From Rhizobium gallicum bv. gallicum R602sp (GTDB lineage: Bacteria > Pseudomonadota > Alphaproteobacteria > Rhizobiales > Rhizobiaceae), in contig NZ_CP006877.1 in NCBI RefSeq assembly GCF_000816845.1, forward strand, positions 1,989,501-2,053,500: a stretch of DNA of 64,000 bases, read 5' to 3'. Of the stretch, positions 1-7,615 are shown one piece after another. The notes under the pieces are model-generated. The model ran no database searches. It was given only the letters and a program-made list of their open reading frames with translations, and had not been told where the DNA came from. Position 1 is the stretch's first letter. The number at the start of each line of letters is the position of its first letter. A program made the position numbers and the translations under genes.

Positions 1-969
1 GTGATGGCTATTTCGACGAACGAAAACGGTGCGTCCTCCCGACCGCCGCGCATCGGCCTGCTCGATACGGCGCGTGGCGCGGCCCTGGTTGCCATGGCGA
101 CCTACCACTTCACCTGGGATATGGAGTTCATGGGCTATCTGGCGCGCGGCACCGCGGAGGCTGGCTGGCTGAAGATCTATGCCCGCGCGATCGCCTCGAC
201 ATTCCTCTTCCTCGCCGGTGTCAGCCTGATGCTTGCCGGCACTCCAAGCATCAGGCGCCAGGCCTATCTCCGGCGGCTTGGCATGATCGTTTCAGCCGCG
301 GCTCTTATCACGGCCGCGACGGCAATTGCGATGCCGCAGGGCGCGATATTTTTCGGCATTCTGCACAGTATCGCAGCGGCAAGCGTCATTGGCCTTCTCT
401 TCCTGCGCATGCCCGGGATTATAACGATCGCCGCCGGCGTTGCGGCCGTCATCGCCCCGCTCTATCTGCGCTCTTCATTCTTCGATACGCCATGGCTTTG
501 GTGGGTGGGCCTATCCCAAGCGGTTCCGCGATCGAACGATTATGTGCCGGTTCTACCCTGGATCGGGCCCTTTCTCATCGGCATGGGCGTTTCGAGCATA
601 GCGCTGAAGCAGGGCTGGGCGGAATGGCTCGCAAGGTTTGGCACCGGCTCCACTCTGCTCGCAAAAGCTGGCCGCCACAGCCTCGCAATCTACCTGATCC
701 ACCAGCCGATCCTGATCTCGCTCGCCTATGCGCTTTCGATCGCCGTCCCGCCCGCCAAGCCGGATCCCGTGCAGACCTACATGCAGCAATGCCAGTCCTC
801 CTGCGTCGTCCAGGAAGGCGAAGCGCTTTGCCGCAGCTTCTGCCAATGCACGCTCGAAAGATTGCAGGGTGAGAACCTGTTCACGCCACTCCAGTCCGGC
901 GCAATCCAGGCGGATAAAGATGAAAGGGTACAGCGTATCGCATTGGAGTGCAGCACCGAAGCGCAATGA
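1..969 (+). CDS. DUF1624 / heparan-alpha-glucosaminide N-acetyltransferase-like membrane protein
   Basis: This is a 322-residue polytopic membrane protein. Near the N-terminus it carries the family hallmark AxYHFTWDMEF (residues about 33-45), followed by several hydrophobic segments to about residue 250. Relatives are putative transmembrane acyltransferases related to the lysosomal HGSNAT catalytic domain; the bacterial substrate is not established. The last 60 residues are unusual: a soluble tail with CQSSC and, eight residues later, CRSFCQC, giving a twin CX3C pattern that may form disulfides in the periplasm. The reading frame opens with GTG at base 1 and ATG at base 4; because this is the window edge, the true start could be either or lie upstream. 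The broken methyltransferase gene follows after 13 bases and was probably cotranscribed. Confidence 0.8.
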   Translation: MMAISTNENGASSRPPRIGLLDTARGAALVAMATYHFTWDMEFMGYLARGTAEAGWLKIYARAIASTFLFLAGVSLMLAGTPSIRRQAYLRRLGMIVSAAALITAATAIAMPQGAIFFGILHSIAAASVIGLLFLRMPGIITIAAGVAAVIAPLYLRSSFFDTPWLWWVGLSQAVPRSNDYVPVLPWIGPFLIGMGVSSIALKQGWAEWLARFGTGSTLLAKAGRHSLAIYLIHQPILISLAYALSIAVPPAKPDPVQTYMQQCQSSCVVQEGEALCRSFCQCTLERLQGENLFTPLQSGAIQADKDERVQRIALECSTEAQ

Positions 970-982
970 AGGTGGTGGTTCG

Positions 983-1456
983 ATGAATGCCTATCGTTCT
1001 AAGCCGCTGCAATTTCCGTGGCCGCCGGTTCTATACGGCCTCGCTTTTGTCTGCGCTTTCCTGCTCGGCGAAATCGCAGGGCCTCCGGTACCCCGGATGC
1101 ATACCGCCTTTGGCTGGATCATAGGCGCAGCGCTCACCGTCGCAGCCGTCGGGCTCGACATATGGGCGATAAAGACCCTGCTGGAGAGCGGGACGACGAT
1201 CATGCCGCATCGCGAAACAGCCCATCTCGTCACCCGCGGACCGTTCCGCTAGACGCGCAATCCGATCTATCTCGGCTACACGCTTGCAACGGTTGCCTTC
1301 GGCCTCATGACGGCAAACAGCTGGTTCTAGGCCGCAGCGGTCTTTGCGGCGATCGTCACCACCTTTGTCGCGATCCGGCGCGAGGAAAGACACCTGCAGG
1401 CCAGCTTCGGCTGTGATTTCGAAAGCTATTGCAGAAGGACCAGACGCTGGATCTGA
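983..1456 (+). pseudogene. Isoprenylcysteine carboxyl methyltransferase (ICMT) family gene, two in-frame TAG codons
   Basis: The frame starts at ATG 983 and encodes a small membrane methyltransferase of the ICMT/PEMT type with hydrophobic segments at about residues 18-33 and 43-60. It is interrupted by TAG at 1250-1252 and again by TAG at 1328-1330, yet the frame stays open and family-like to TGA at 1454-1456. The family signature spans the first stop: GPFR, stop, TRNPIYLGY. Downstream, IRREERHLQ (normally a conserved EExxL-type region) is retained. With the stops read through it would be 157 codons, a normal family length. Both lesions are substitutions without frameshift, so this is a recently inactivated gene, a sequencing artefact, or, less likely, a readthrough case. 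The stop lies 3 bases from the convergent MerR gene. Confidence 0.75.
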
Positions 1457-1459
1457 CGC

Positions 1460-1852
1460 TCAGGTGCCCACGCCGATTTCGGCGAGCCGGCCGAGGCAGG
1501 CCTCTTCGATATTGTCGAGCTCCGTCAGCGTGTCGTCGATGTCCTTGCGCTTCTTGCGCAGGTCTTCCCGCTTTTCATCGACACGTTTCATCAAAAGCTT
1601 GAGCTGACCGAGTTCCCCAGGCGGGTCCTTATAGACCTGAATGATCTCGCGAATCTCCGCAATCGTGAAGCCGATGCGGCGACCGCGCAGGATTTCCTGG
1701 ATCAGGCGCCGGTCGGCCGGACGAAAGAGGCGCGTGCGCCCGCGGCGTTCCGGATGGATCAGGCCCTCGTCTTCGTAGAAGCGAAGCGTGCGCGTCGACA
1801 CTCCGAATTCGCGCGTCAGCTCCGTTATGCTATAGTACTTGTTCACTGGCAT
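1460..1852 (-). CDS. MerR family transcriptional regulator
   Basis: A 130-residue regulator. Residues 5-40 form the MerR winged helix-turn-helix (YYSITELTREFGVSTRTLRF, then YEDEGLI) followed by the RR-x-R-LF wing, and residues about 75-120 form a dimerisation coiled coil (KLLMKRVDEKREDLRKKR). It lacks the cysteine-rich effector loop of metal sensors and most resembles the LiuR-type MerR proteins that control branched-chain amino acid/acyl-CoA catabolism; the effector here is inferred, not shown. I chose the ATG at 1852 (MPVNKYYS) over the ATG at 1876, because the latter overlaps the predicted -10 element (1875-1880) and would not be in the transcript. It is probably autoregulated through the palindrome at 1881-1902. 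Confidence 0.9.
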   Translation of the reverse strand: MPVNKYYSITELTREFGVSTRTLRFYEDEGLIHPERRGRTRLFRPADRRLIQEILRGRRIGFTIAEIREIIQVYKDPPGELGQLKLLMKRVDEKREDLRKKRKDIDDTLTELDNIEEACLGRLAEIGVGT

Positions 1853-1874
1853 TGGCTTCCCACTCTCGTAGCCC

Positions 1875-1902
1875 ATAATATTGACTTTTACGTAATAGTC
1901 AA
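1875..1902 (-). promoter_or_regulatory. Promoter of the MerR gene
   Basis: On the minus strand, TTGACT (1897-1902) and TATTAT (1875-1880) are separated by 16 bases, a strong sigma-70-type promoter. The 16-base spacer is occupied by the MerR-type palindrome. A short, 16-17 base spacer with the operator centred between the elements fits steric control by the encoded regulator. The predicted transcription start near 1868 supports translation from ATG 1852. Confidence 0.6.
1881..1902. promoter_or_regulatory. Probable MerR operator palindrome
   Basis: A 22-bp inverted repeat with arms TTGAC and GTCAA around a central TTACGTAA-like core containing ACGT, symmetric except for one base pair. It lies between the -35 and -10 elements of the MerR promoter, so autoregulation is the simplest reading. 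ACGT-centred palindromes are known for LiuR-type MerR regulators; assignment to this protein is an inference from position. Confidence 0.55.
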
Positions 1903-1918
1903 TTTCGGCAAATCCGGC

Positions 1919-3334
1919 TCAGATGCCGAACCACCAGGTGGCGATACCGAGGAAAGCGAAGAAGCCCGTGCAGTCAGTGACGGTGGTTACGAAAACGGAC
2001 GACGCAATAGCTGGGTCCGCGCCGACCTTATCCAGAAGAAGCGGCAAAAGAATGCCCGCCAGCGCTGCCGCCACCAGGTTGATGATCATGGCGGCGCCGA
2101 TGACCATACCAAGCTGGTAGTCGTGGAACCACGTGCCGGCAATCGTGCCCATGATGCTGGCAAAGACGATGCCGTTCATGATCCCGACGCCCGCCTCCCT
2201 GCGGATGATGCGGCCGGCATTGTATATGTCGAGGTCGCGGGTCGCGAGCGCGCGCACGGTGACGGTCATCGTCTGCGTGCCGGCATTGCCTCCCATGGAG
2301 GCCACGATTGGCATCAGTACGGCAAGCGCGATCATTTTCTCGATCGATGCGTCGAAGAGGCCGATTACACTGGCCGAAAGCATCGCCGTGCCGAGATTGA
2401 TCATCAGCCAGAGGAAGCGCGAGCGGACGGTCGATAAGACATTGTCGGACAGCTCTTCGTCTCCGACGCCGCCGAGGCGTTTGATGTCCTCATCCGCTTC
2501 CTCGTGAATGACGTCGACGACATCGTCGATGGTAAGAACACCGACAAGACGGTCGTTCTCGTCCACGACGGCGGCTGAGAGAAGGTCGTATTGCTCGAAG
2601 AGCTGCGCCGCCTCTTCCTGGTCCATCTCGGCTGGAATAGGATGGGTCGTCTCGCGCATGATCGCTTCGATTTTTGTCTGCCGCTTGGTGCGGAGAATCT
2701 GGTCGAGATCGACGGCGCCGAGCAGCTTGAAGGTCGGGTCGATAACGAAGATCTGCGTGAAGGAATAAGGCAGGTCCTCCTCTTCGCGCATATAGTCGAT
2801 CGTCTGACCGACAGTCCAGAAGGGCGGCACCGCCACGAATTCCGTCTGCATGCGGCGGCCGGCAGAGCTTTCCGGGTAGTCCAGTGCCCTACGCAGGCGC
2901 ACCCGCTCGGTGAACGGCAGCTGCGCCAGAATTTCTTCCCGGTCTTCCTTGTCCAGGTCCTCGAGAATGTAGACAGCGTCGTCCGAATCGAGCTCCCCGA
3001 TTGCAGCGGCAATCTGCTCGTTCGGTATCTGATCGACGATTTCGCGACGGATCGTTTCATCGACCTCCGTCAGCGCCGTCATGTCAAAATCGTCGCCGAG
3101 GAGGCGGACAAGTGCCAGGCGCTGATCCGGCTGGATCGATTCCAGCAGGTCGCCTATTTCGGACTCGTGAAGACGCGCGACGTTCTGCCGGAGAAAAATC
3201 GTATCCCGGTCGGCGATGGCAGCGCCGACAAGCGCCAGAAAGTCGCTGCGGACATTGCCGTCCTCGTCGTAGATGTCGGCTCCTTCGTCGTCCGGACGTC
3301 TGCGGATGCGGTCGTCTTCTCCGTTTTCCGTCAT
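1919..3334 (-). CDS. mgtE: Magnesium transporter MgtE
   Basis: A 471-residue Mg2+ channel/transporter of the inner membrane. The cytosolic N domain of MgtE repeats covers about residues 30-150 (for example ELDSDDAVYILEDLDKEDREEIL), followed by two CBS domains at about 155-280 that sense Mg2+ and close the pore, and a five-helix membrane domain from about 305 to the C-terminus containing the conserved MPIVASMGGNAGTQ segment. Length and domain order are typical. I place the start at 3334 (MTENGEDD), which has GAGGA seven bases upstream; a longer start at 3349 would consume that ribosome-binding site. No Mg-sensing leader RNA was recognised upstream, consistent with post-translational control by the CBS domains. 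Confidence 0.95.
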   Translation of the reverse strand: MTENGEDDRIRRRPDDEGADIYDEDGNVRSDFLALVGAAIADRDTIFLRQNVARLHESEIGDLLESIQPDQRLALVRLLGDDFDMTALTEVDETIRREIVDQIPNEQIAAAIGELDSDDAVYILEDLDKEDREEILAQLPFTERVRLRRALDYPESSAGRRMQTEFVAVPPFWTVGQTIDYMREEEDLPYSFTQIFVIDPTFKLLGAVDLDQILRTKRQTKIEAIMRETTHPIPAEMDQEEAAQLFEQYDLLSAAVVDENDRLVGVLTIDDVVDVIHEEADEDIKRLGGVGDEELSDNVLSTVRSRFLWLMINLGTAMLSASVIGLFDASIEKMIALAVLMPIVASMGGNAGTQTMTVTVRALATRDLDIYNAGRIIRREAGVGIMNGIVFASIMGTIAGTWFHDYQLGMVIGAAMIINLVAAALAGILLPLLLDKVGADPAIASSVFVTTVTDCTGFFAFLGIATWWFGI

Positions 3335-3570
3335 CTGCCGTCCTCGCATTCCAAGATTAACGACTGTCGCGCCGCATTCGAGAATGGCGGCTGAAAAAGC
3401 ATTGTCAACAAGCGGATAAATGAACTCCGCCTGCGCTCTCGGCCCGCCCGAATTCCAGCCTCTGCTAACCGAAATGCTCGGTGCCGTCTAGCGCCAAAGC
3501 GCATCGCGCAGATGACAATGCGCCGTCTTGCCGATAGTTTTCGCGCGCCAGCAAACAAGGACCGCCGCCG

Positions 3571-4065
3571 ATGGCCATTCGTCCCATTCTTCGCTATCCG
3601 CATCCCGGCCTGAAGACGATCTGCGAACCGGTGACGGTCTTCGATTGGGCACTGCGTCGGCTTGCTGACGATCTGCTGGAGACGATGCGCGTTGCACGCG
3701 GCGTCGGCATTACGGCCGCCCATGTCGGCGTCTTCCTGCGGGTGGTCGTGATCGAACTCAACAAGGTGGACGGAGTTCGGACCTTTATCAACCCCGATAT
3801 CATTTCGGTTTCGGATGAACTCATGCGCCAGACCGAAGGAAGCGTGTCGATGCCAGGCGTGACCGACGAGGTGACGAGGCCCCGCGCAGTCCGTTTCCGC
3901 TACCAGGACATCAACGGTGTCCAGCATGAAGAGCATGCCGATGGCTTCCTGGCGATTTGCATCCAGCACGAGGTCGACCAGCTTGACGGAATTTTCTGGC
4001 TTCAGCGCCTGTCGAAGCTGAAGCGCGACCGCCTGATCCGGAAATGGGAAAAAGCGGCGCCGTGA
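3571..4065 (+). CDS. Peptide deformylase-like protein with altered catalytic motifs
   Basis: A 164-residue protein with the overall length and fold signature of bacterial peptide deformylases, which remove the formyl group from nascent N-termini using Fe2+/Zn2+ bound by one Cys and two His. All three signature motifs are changed: motif 1 (GxGxAAxQ) reads GVGITAAH, motif 2 (EGCLS) reads EGSVS so the metal-binding Cys is Ser, and motif 3 (HExDH) reads HEVDQ so the second metal His is Gln. Two of three metal ligands are therefore lost. It is unlikely to be a conventional deformylase; a ribosome- or formyl-peptide-binding role is possible but unproven. Start ATG 3571 has AAGGA upstream. It stands alone between mgtE (divergent) and the BON-domain gene. 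Confidence 0.85.
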   Translation: MAIRPILRYPHPGLKTICEPVTVFDWALRRLADDLLETMRVARGVGITAAHVGVFLRVVVIELNKVDGVRTFINPDIISVSDELMRQTEGSVSMPGVTDEVTRPRAVRFRYQDINGVQHEEHADGFLAICIQHEVDQLDGIFWLQRLSKLKRDRLIRKWEKAAP

Positions 4066-4134
4066 TTTCACGAAACTTTGGCGAACCATTCCGGACCACG
4101 AGCGTTCTTCGATCAAGGTAACGCCTGAGGGAGA

Positions 4135-4638
4135 ATGACTATGCCAAAGAAGGACGACAAGACCACCTTTTCGCGCGAAGACGATTATCGCGATTACGAA
4201 GAACGCAATCTTGACGAGGGCTGGCCCTACTCCGACGAAGCAGGTGCGCGATCGCCTGAACCGCAAAATCGAGCCTACGGCGAAACGCCTGCAAACTTCG
4301 ACCGCGATCCTAACAGCGGCTTTCGCGTTGACGGCACGGACGAAGACGGAAACGAAAACCGGCTCAAGGATTCGCTCAGGGCCGATACGATCCATCGCGA
4401 TGAAAGCGATGACCTCGAAGCGCGCGTGACGGAGAACCTGGAAAACATCCCGGATCTGAACCTCGACAGCATCGATGTTCATGCCGACGGCCACACCGTA
4501 ACGCTGGAAGGCGCCGTCGAGACCATCGGAATGGCCCGGAAGGTCGAACTCGGTGCCCTTTCAGTTGATGGCGTCCACCATATCCGCAACCGGCTGGAAA
4601 CGATCGGTGTTGATTCGCATCTATCGGACGAGGATTGA
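4135..4638 (+). CDS. BON domain protein
   Basis: A 167-residue protein with a very acidic, low-complexity first half (about residues 1-85, rich in D, E, R and N, probably disordered) and a C-terminal BON domain at about 92-160, recognisable by DLEARVTENLENIP, then VTLEGAVETIGMARKVE and VDGVHHIRNRL. BON domains bind phospholipids or other hydrophobic ligands and occur in periplasmic stress proteins such as OsmY, but no signal peptide is visible here, so the protein is probably cytoplasmic. Two start codons, ATG 4135 and ATG 4141, share the GAGGGAGA ribosome-binding site; the second has the better spacing. Confidence 0.85.
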   Translation: MTMPKKDDKTTFSREDDYRDYEERNLDEGWPYSDEAGARSPEPQNRAYGETPANFDRDPNSGFRVDGTDEDGNENRLKDSLRADTIHRDESDDLEARVTENLENIPDLNLDSIDVHADGHTVTLEGAVETIGMARKVELGALSVDGVHHIRNRLETIGVDSHLSDED

Positions 4639-4691
4639 AGTCCCTGAAAATCAAGGCCTGTCGAACCGTTCGAGCATGCCGCAAACGAAAA

Positions 4692-4714
4692 GGGACCGGA
4701 ACCGGCCCATTTTT
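4692..4714 (+). terminator. Possible rho-independent terminator after the BON gene
   Basis: GGG-A-CC pairs with GGCCC across a short loop (4692-4708, one bulged A) and is followed by ATTTTT at 4709-4714. The stem is short, so this is a moderate call; position just downstream of the BON gene supports it. Confidence 0.4.
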
Positions 4715-4762
4715 CATGTCGCCGGCGAGATGAGACGATCTAAGAATTTCTCCGGAAGAGAA

Positions 4763-4847
4763 TGGTGCGGTCGAGAAGACTCGAACTTCCACGGGTTGCC
4801 CCACAGCGACCTCAACGCTGCGCGTCTACCAATTCCGCCACGACCGC
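4763..4847 (-). tRNA. tRNA-Leu (anticodon GAG)
   Basis: An 85-nt class II tRNA on the minus strand. The acceptor stem is GCGGTCG (4841-4847) pairing with CGACCGC (4767-4773), with discriminator A and an encoded CCA (4763-4765). The anticodon stem CAGCG/CGCTG encloses the loop TTGAGGT, giving anticodon GAG that reads CUC/CUU leucine codons. The long variable arm GGGGCAACCC-type and the T loop TTCGAGT are intact. No integrase gene or flanking attachment repeat is seen. The rest of the 4639-5021 gap holds only the terminator above and the tRNA and lipB promoters, which I could not define. Confidence 0.95.
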
Positions 4848-5021
4848 ATCGTGGTAGGTGCCGATTTGCGTCGGCGGGGCAGCATGTAGCAAAAGCATTT
4901 GGGGTGCACAAGGGCGATATGGCAGATTTTTGCAAAACAAATCACAGCATTTGAATTGCCCGTCAAACGGGGCCATATAGGCGGTCTGCCGCCTGTGATC
5001 GCCGTGCGGCGAGGGAAGTCT

Positions 5022-5735
5022 ATGCTGCGCACCGATCTACAGTTCTCGATGTTTCCGCTCGAAGGCTCAAAGCCCGTGCGTTGGCGCATCTCCGATGGTC
5101 TCATTCCTTATAGCGAAGCCGTCGAGACGATGGAGCGCGAGGTGGCCGTGATCGCCGAGGGGGGCGACGAGCTTGTCTGGCTCGTCGAGCATCCGCCCCT
5201 CTACACGGCAGGCACCAGCGCCAATGCGAAGGACCTTGTGCAGCCGGACCGTTTTCCGGTTTTTGCGACCGGCCGCGGCGGCGAATATACGTATCATGGC
5301 CCCGGCCAGCGCGTTGCCTATGTGATGCTTGATCTCAAACGCCGGCGGCAGGATGTCCGCGCCTTCGTCGTGGCGCTTGAAGAAGTGGTAATCCTTACGC
5401 TCGATTCGATGAACGTACGCGGCGAGCGGCGCGAGGACCGCGTCGGCGTTTGGGTAAGCCGGCCGGAGAAACCGCATCTTCCGGACGGCAGCATGAGCGA
5501 GGACAAGATTGCCGCGCTCGGCATCCGGCTTCGTAGATGGGTGACGTTTCACGGCTTGTCGCTCAATGTCGATCCCGACCTCGACCATTTTACCGGCATC
5601 GTACCCTGCGGGATTTCTGCCTACGGCGTGACAAGCCTTGTCGATCTCGGCCTGCCGGTGATGATGGCGGATGTGGATATCCGCCTGCGCGAAGCCTTCG
5701 AATCGGTCTTCGGCAAAACGGTGGGCGAACTCTAG
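5022..5735 (+). CDS. lipB: Lipoyl(octanoyl) transferase LipB
   Basis: A 237-residue enzyme that transfers octanoyl from acyl carrier protein to lipoyl-dependent proteins, the first step of lipoate attachment; the glycine cleavage H protein encoded at 23250 is one expected substrate. The LipB signature [16 protein letters not shown] is at about residues 86-101, the catalytic Lys sits in EDKIAALGI (about 163) and the catalytic Cys in PCGI (about 195). Start ATG 5022 has a clear GAGGGAA ribosome-binding site eight bases upstream, preferred over a 41-codon longer frame that begins inside the intergenic region. Length is normal for the alphaproteobacterial form. Confidence 0.95.
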   Translation: MLRTDLQFSMFPLEGSKPVRWRISDGLIPYSEAVETMEREVAVIAEGGDELVWLVEHPPLYTAGTSANAKDLVQPDRFPVFATGRGGEYTYHGPGQRVAYVMLDLKRRRQDVRAFVVALEEVVILTLDSMNVRGERREDRVGVWVSRPEKPHLPDGSMSEDKIAALGIRLRRWVTFHGLSLNVDPDLDHFTGIVPCGISAYGVTSLVDLGLPVMMADVDIRLREAFESVFGKTVGEL

Positions 5736-5794
5736 TCGATATTGATCGGCATGCATTCCTGTGGTTGATGGCTTCGTTCCCGAAAGCCTGCAAC

Positions 5795-6733
5795 ATGTCC
5801 CAAGAACAATCTCCGTATAATCCGCTTCAAGGCATGGTCATCATGGCCGGCGCCATGGTCGTCCTGCCCGCCATGGATGCGATCGCCAAATACATGGCGA
5901 CCTTCGAGGCTATGTCACCGGGACAGGTGACATTCTATCGCTTCTTCTTTCAGGTCGCCTGCACGCTTCCTATCCTGCTTGCCGTCTTCCGCTGGAAGGC
6001 CCTTTCGGCAAAGCGACCATGGATGAACCTGCTGCGGGGCGCCTTGCATGGCGCAGCCAGCCTGCTCTTCTTCGTCGCGGTCAAATACATGCCGCTCGCG
6101 GATGTCTTCGCGATCTATTTCGTGGAACCATTCATGCTGACGGCTCTTTCGGCGCTCTTCCTCGGCGACAAGGTCGGTTGGCGGCGGTGGGCGGCGATCG
6201 TCGTCGGCTTCGCAGGCGCGATGATCGTCATCCAGCCGAGCTACGAAATCTTCGGCCTGAAGGCGCTGCTGCCAGTGCTTTGTGCCTTCCTTTTCTCGCT
6301 CTATCTCTTTCTCAACCGGGCAATCGGTGAAGCCGATTCGCCGTTAACGATGCAGACCTTGGCCGGAATTGGTGGAATGCTCTTCATGGGGGCCACGCTC
6401 CTGGGCGGAAATGCGCTTTCAATGCCCGATTTCGAAATGTCGCTTCCTTCGTCGGTATTGGGCCTCGTCCTGCTGCTCGTCCTCGGCACTATCTCCGGCT
6501 ATGCGCATATGCTGATCGTCAGGGCATTCCGCCTTGCGCCACTGTCGCTGCTTGCCCCGTTCCAATATTTCGAGATCATTTCGGCGACCGTGCTCGGATA
6601 TGTCGTGTTCAACGATTTTCCCAATTTTTCCAAATGGATCGGCATTTTTATCATCGTCGCGTCCGGCCTCTTCATCATCTGGCGCGAACGCGTTCAGTCA
6701 AGATCGCTAAAATCATCGCAAACACCTGCGTAG
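5795..6733 (+). CDS. DMT superfamily (EamA) permease
   Basis: A 312-residue inner-membrane protein with about ten hydrophobic helices arranged as two EamA repeats (about residues 10-140 and 155-290), typical of the drug/metabolite transporter superfamily. The conserved first-half ending SALFLGDKVGWRRWAAIVVGFAGAM and the second-half GYVVFNDFPNFSKWIGIFII are visible. Substrate cannot be deduced; family members export amino acids, nucleosides or metabolites. I use ATG 5795 (MSQEQS); ATG 5768 is an in-frame alternative, and neither has a strong ribosome-binding site. It follows lipB by 59 bases and may share its transcript. Confidence 0.88.
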   Translation: MSQEQSPYNPLQGMVIMAGAMVVLPAMDAIAKYMATFEAMSPGQVTFYRFFFQVACTLPILLAVFRWKALSAKRPWMNLLRGALHGAASLLFFVAVKYMPLADVFAIYFVEPFMLTALSALFLGDKVGWRRWAAIVVGFAGAMIVIQPSYEIFGLKALLPVLCAFLFSLYLFLNRAIGEADSPLTMQTLAGIGGMLFMGATLLGGNALSMPDFEMSLPSSVLGLVLLLVLGTISGYAHMLIVRAFRLAPLSLLAPFQYFEIISATVLGYVVFNDFPNFSKWIGIFIIVASGLFIIWRERVQSRSLKSSQTPA

Positions 6734-6739
6734 TCGATT

Positions 6740-6763
6740 AACCCTTGTCGTTGAGGGTTCTTC
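6740..6763 (+). terminator. Weak hairpin after the DMT permease gene
   Basis: AACCCT (6740-6745) and AGGGTT (6754-6759) form a 6-bp stem with an 8-base loop followed by a short CTTC tail, seven bases after the stop codon. It may act as a weak terminator. Confidence 0.3.
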
Positions 6764-6818
6764 AATTCCGCCGGGCTAAAATCATTTCTGGCTTCATGAC
6801 GAAGTCTGGAGATGAAAG

Positions 6819-7511
6819 ATGAGCGAATTCCGACTCGCTTTTCCGGCATGCGTGATCGCGGGAAAGCATCGGCTGGCCGCCGACGATATCAGCCTCTTGC
6901 GCAAGCACAGCTTTCCGCACGGCGTACGGAAGGCCGACGACGTCGTTGTCATGCTTGCGCTGAACAATTCCTGTCCTGAAAAATGCCCGGAATGGAGCGC
7001 CTTCTTTCTGGAAGAACTCGCCGGTTTCATTGTAAACTACAGCTATCCGCAGGGCTCGCTGGACGAGATCAATGTCGCCTGGATCATGCGCATGTTCGCG
7101 ACCGACGGCGTCATCAATTCGTCGCTCGAACTGGAACTCATACTGCACATCATGGAGATTTCCTCCCATGTACCGGACGAGCTGCGCGCCTTTGCGCTCG
7201 ATCAGCTGCGCCTTGCGATTACCGACGATGTTGGCGGCTACAAGCTGTCGCGTGCAGTGGACCGCAAAGGCATCGCCCGCCAGGACATCGATTTCGTGAT
7301 GCGCGTGCTGCGGAACATCTGCGAGGGCGGTGTGATTCCAGTTTCGCATCTCACCTATAGCGTCTTGCGCCGGATCGAAGCGGAAACGCTGCCTTCCGCC
7401 AATCATCCCCGCTGGGCTGAGATCCTCCAGGCGCTCCAGCTTCGGGATTACGCCGAACTGCGCACCAGCCGCTGGCTGCGGATCGTGGACGACGAACAAG
7501 CCGTTGCGTGA
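6819..7511 (+). CDS. Conserved hypothetical protein (230 aa)
   Basis: I do not recognise a characterised domain. The protein is soluble, with no signal peptide or membrane segment, mostly alpha-helical by composition, and contains two cysteines close together (NNSCPEKCPEW, residues about 51-59). Helical blocks such as FLEELAGFIVNYSYP, ELELILHIMEISSHVPDELRAF and IDFVMRVLRNICEGG suggest a repeat-helix or TerB-like all-helical fold, but this is only an impression. Codon use matches the neighbours. The start ATG 6819 has AGATGAAAG upstream. pccA follows 104 bases downstream on the same strand, so a functional link to carboxylase expression cannot be excluded but is not shown. Confidence 0.7.
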   Translation: MSEFRLAFPACVIAGKHRLAADDISLLRKHSFPHGVRKADDVVVMLALNNSCPEKCPEWSAFFLEELAGFIVNYSYPQGSLDEINVAWIMRMFATDGVINSSLELELILHIMEISSHVPDELRAFALDQLRLAITDDVGGYKLSRAVDRKGIARQDIDFVMRVLRNICEGGVIPVSHLTYSVLRRIEAETLPSANHPRWAEILQALQLRDYAELRTSRWLRIVDDEQAVA

Positions 7512-7615
7512 CTTGCGTTAGGACAGGTACCTTCCCCACCGTCAGATTTCGCACGATTGTGCGTCCCGGCGTTTCTGCGTAGAACTTCTGGACGCATTTT
7601 TCGGGTGGAGTCTGC

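Noticed and set aside
983..1456. Genetic recoding of TAG in this organism
   Set aside because: Many genes in the window end normally at TAG (for example lipB, the DMT permease and the MoeA/MobA-like fusion), so a genome-wide reassignment is not credible.
3335..3570. Magnesium-sensing leader RNA upstream of mgtE
   Set aside because: No M-box-like conserved blocks or terminator/antiterminator pair; family regulation by CBS domains is sufficient.
3331..4494. 387-codon open frame on the minus strand
   Set aside because: Antisense to the deformylase-like and BON genes, with no ribosome-binding site and no family resemblance; a product of high GC.
4763..4847. tRNA-Leu as an integration site for a mobile element
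   Set aside because: No integrase, no direct repeat of the tRNA end and only core genes on both sides.
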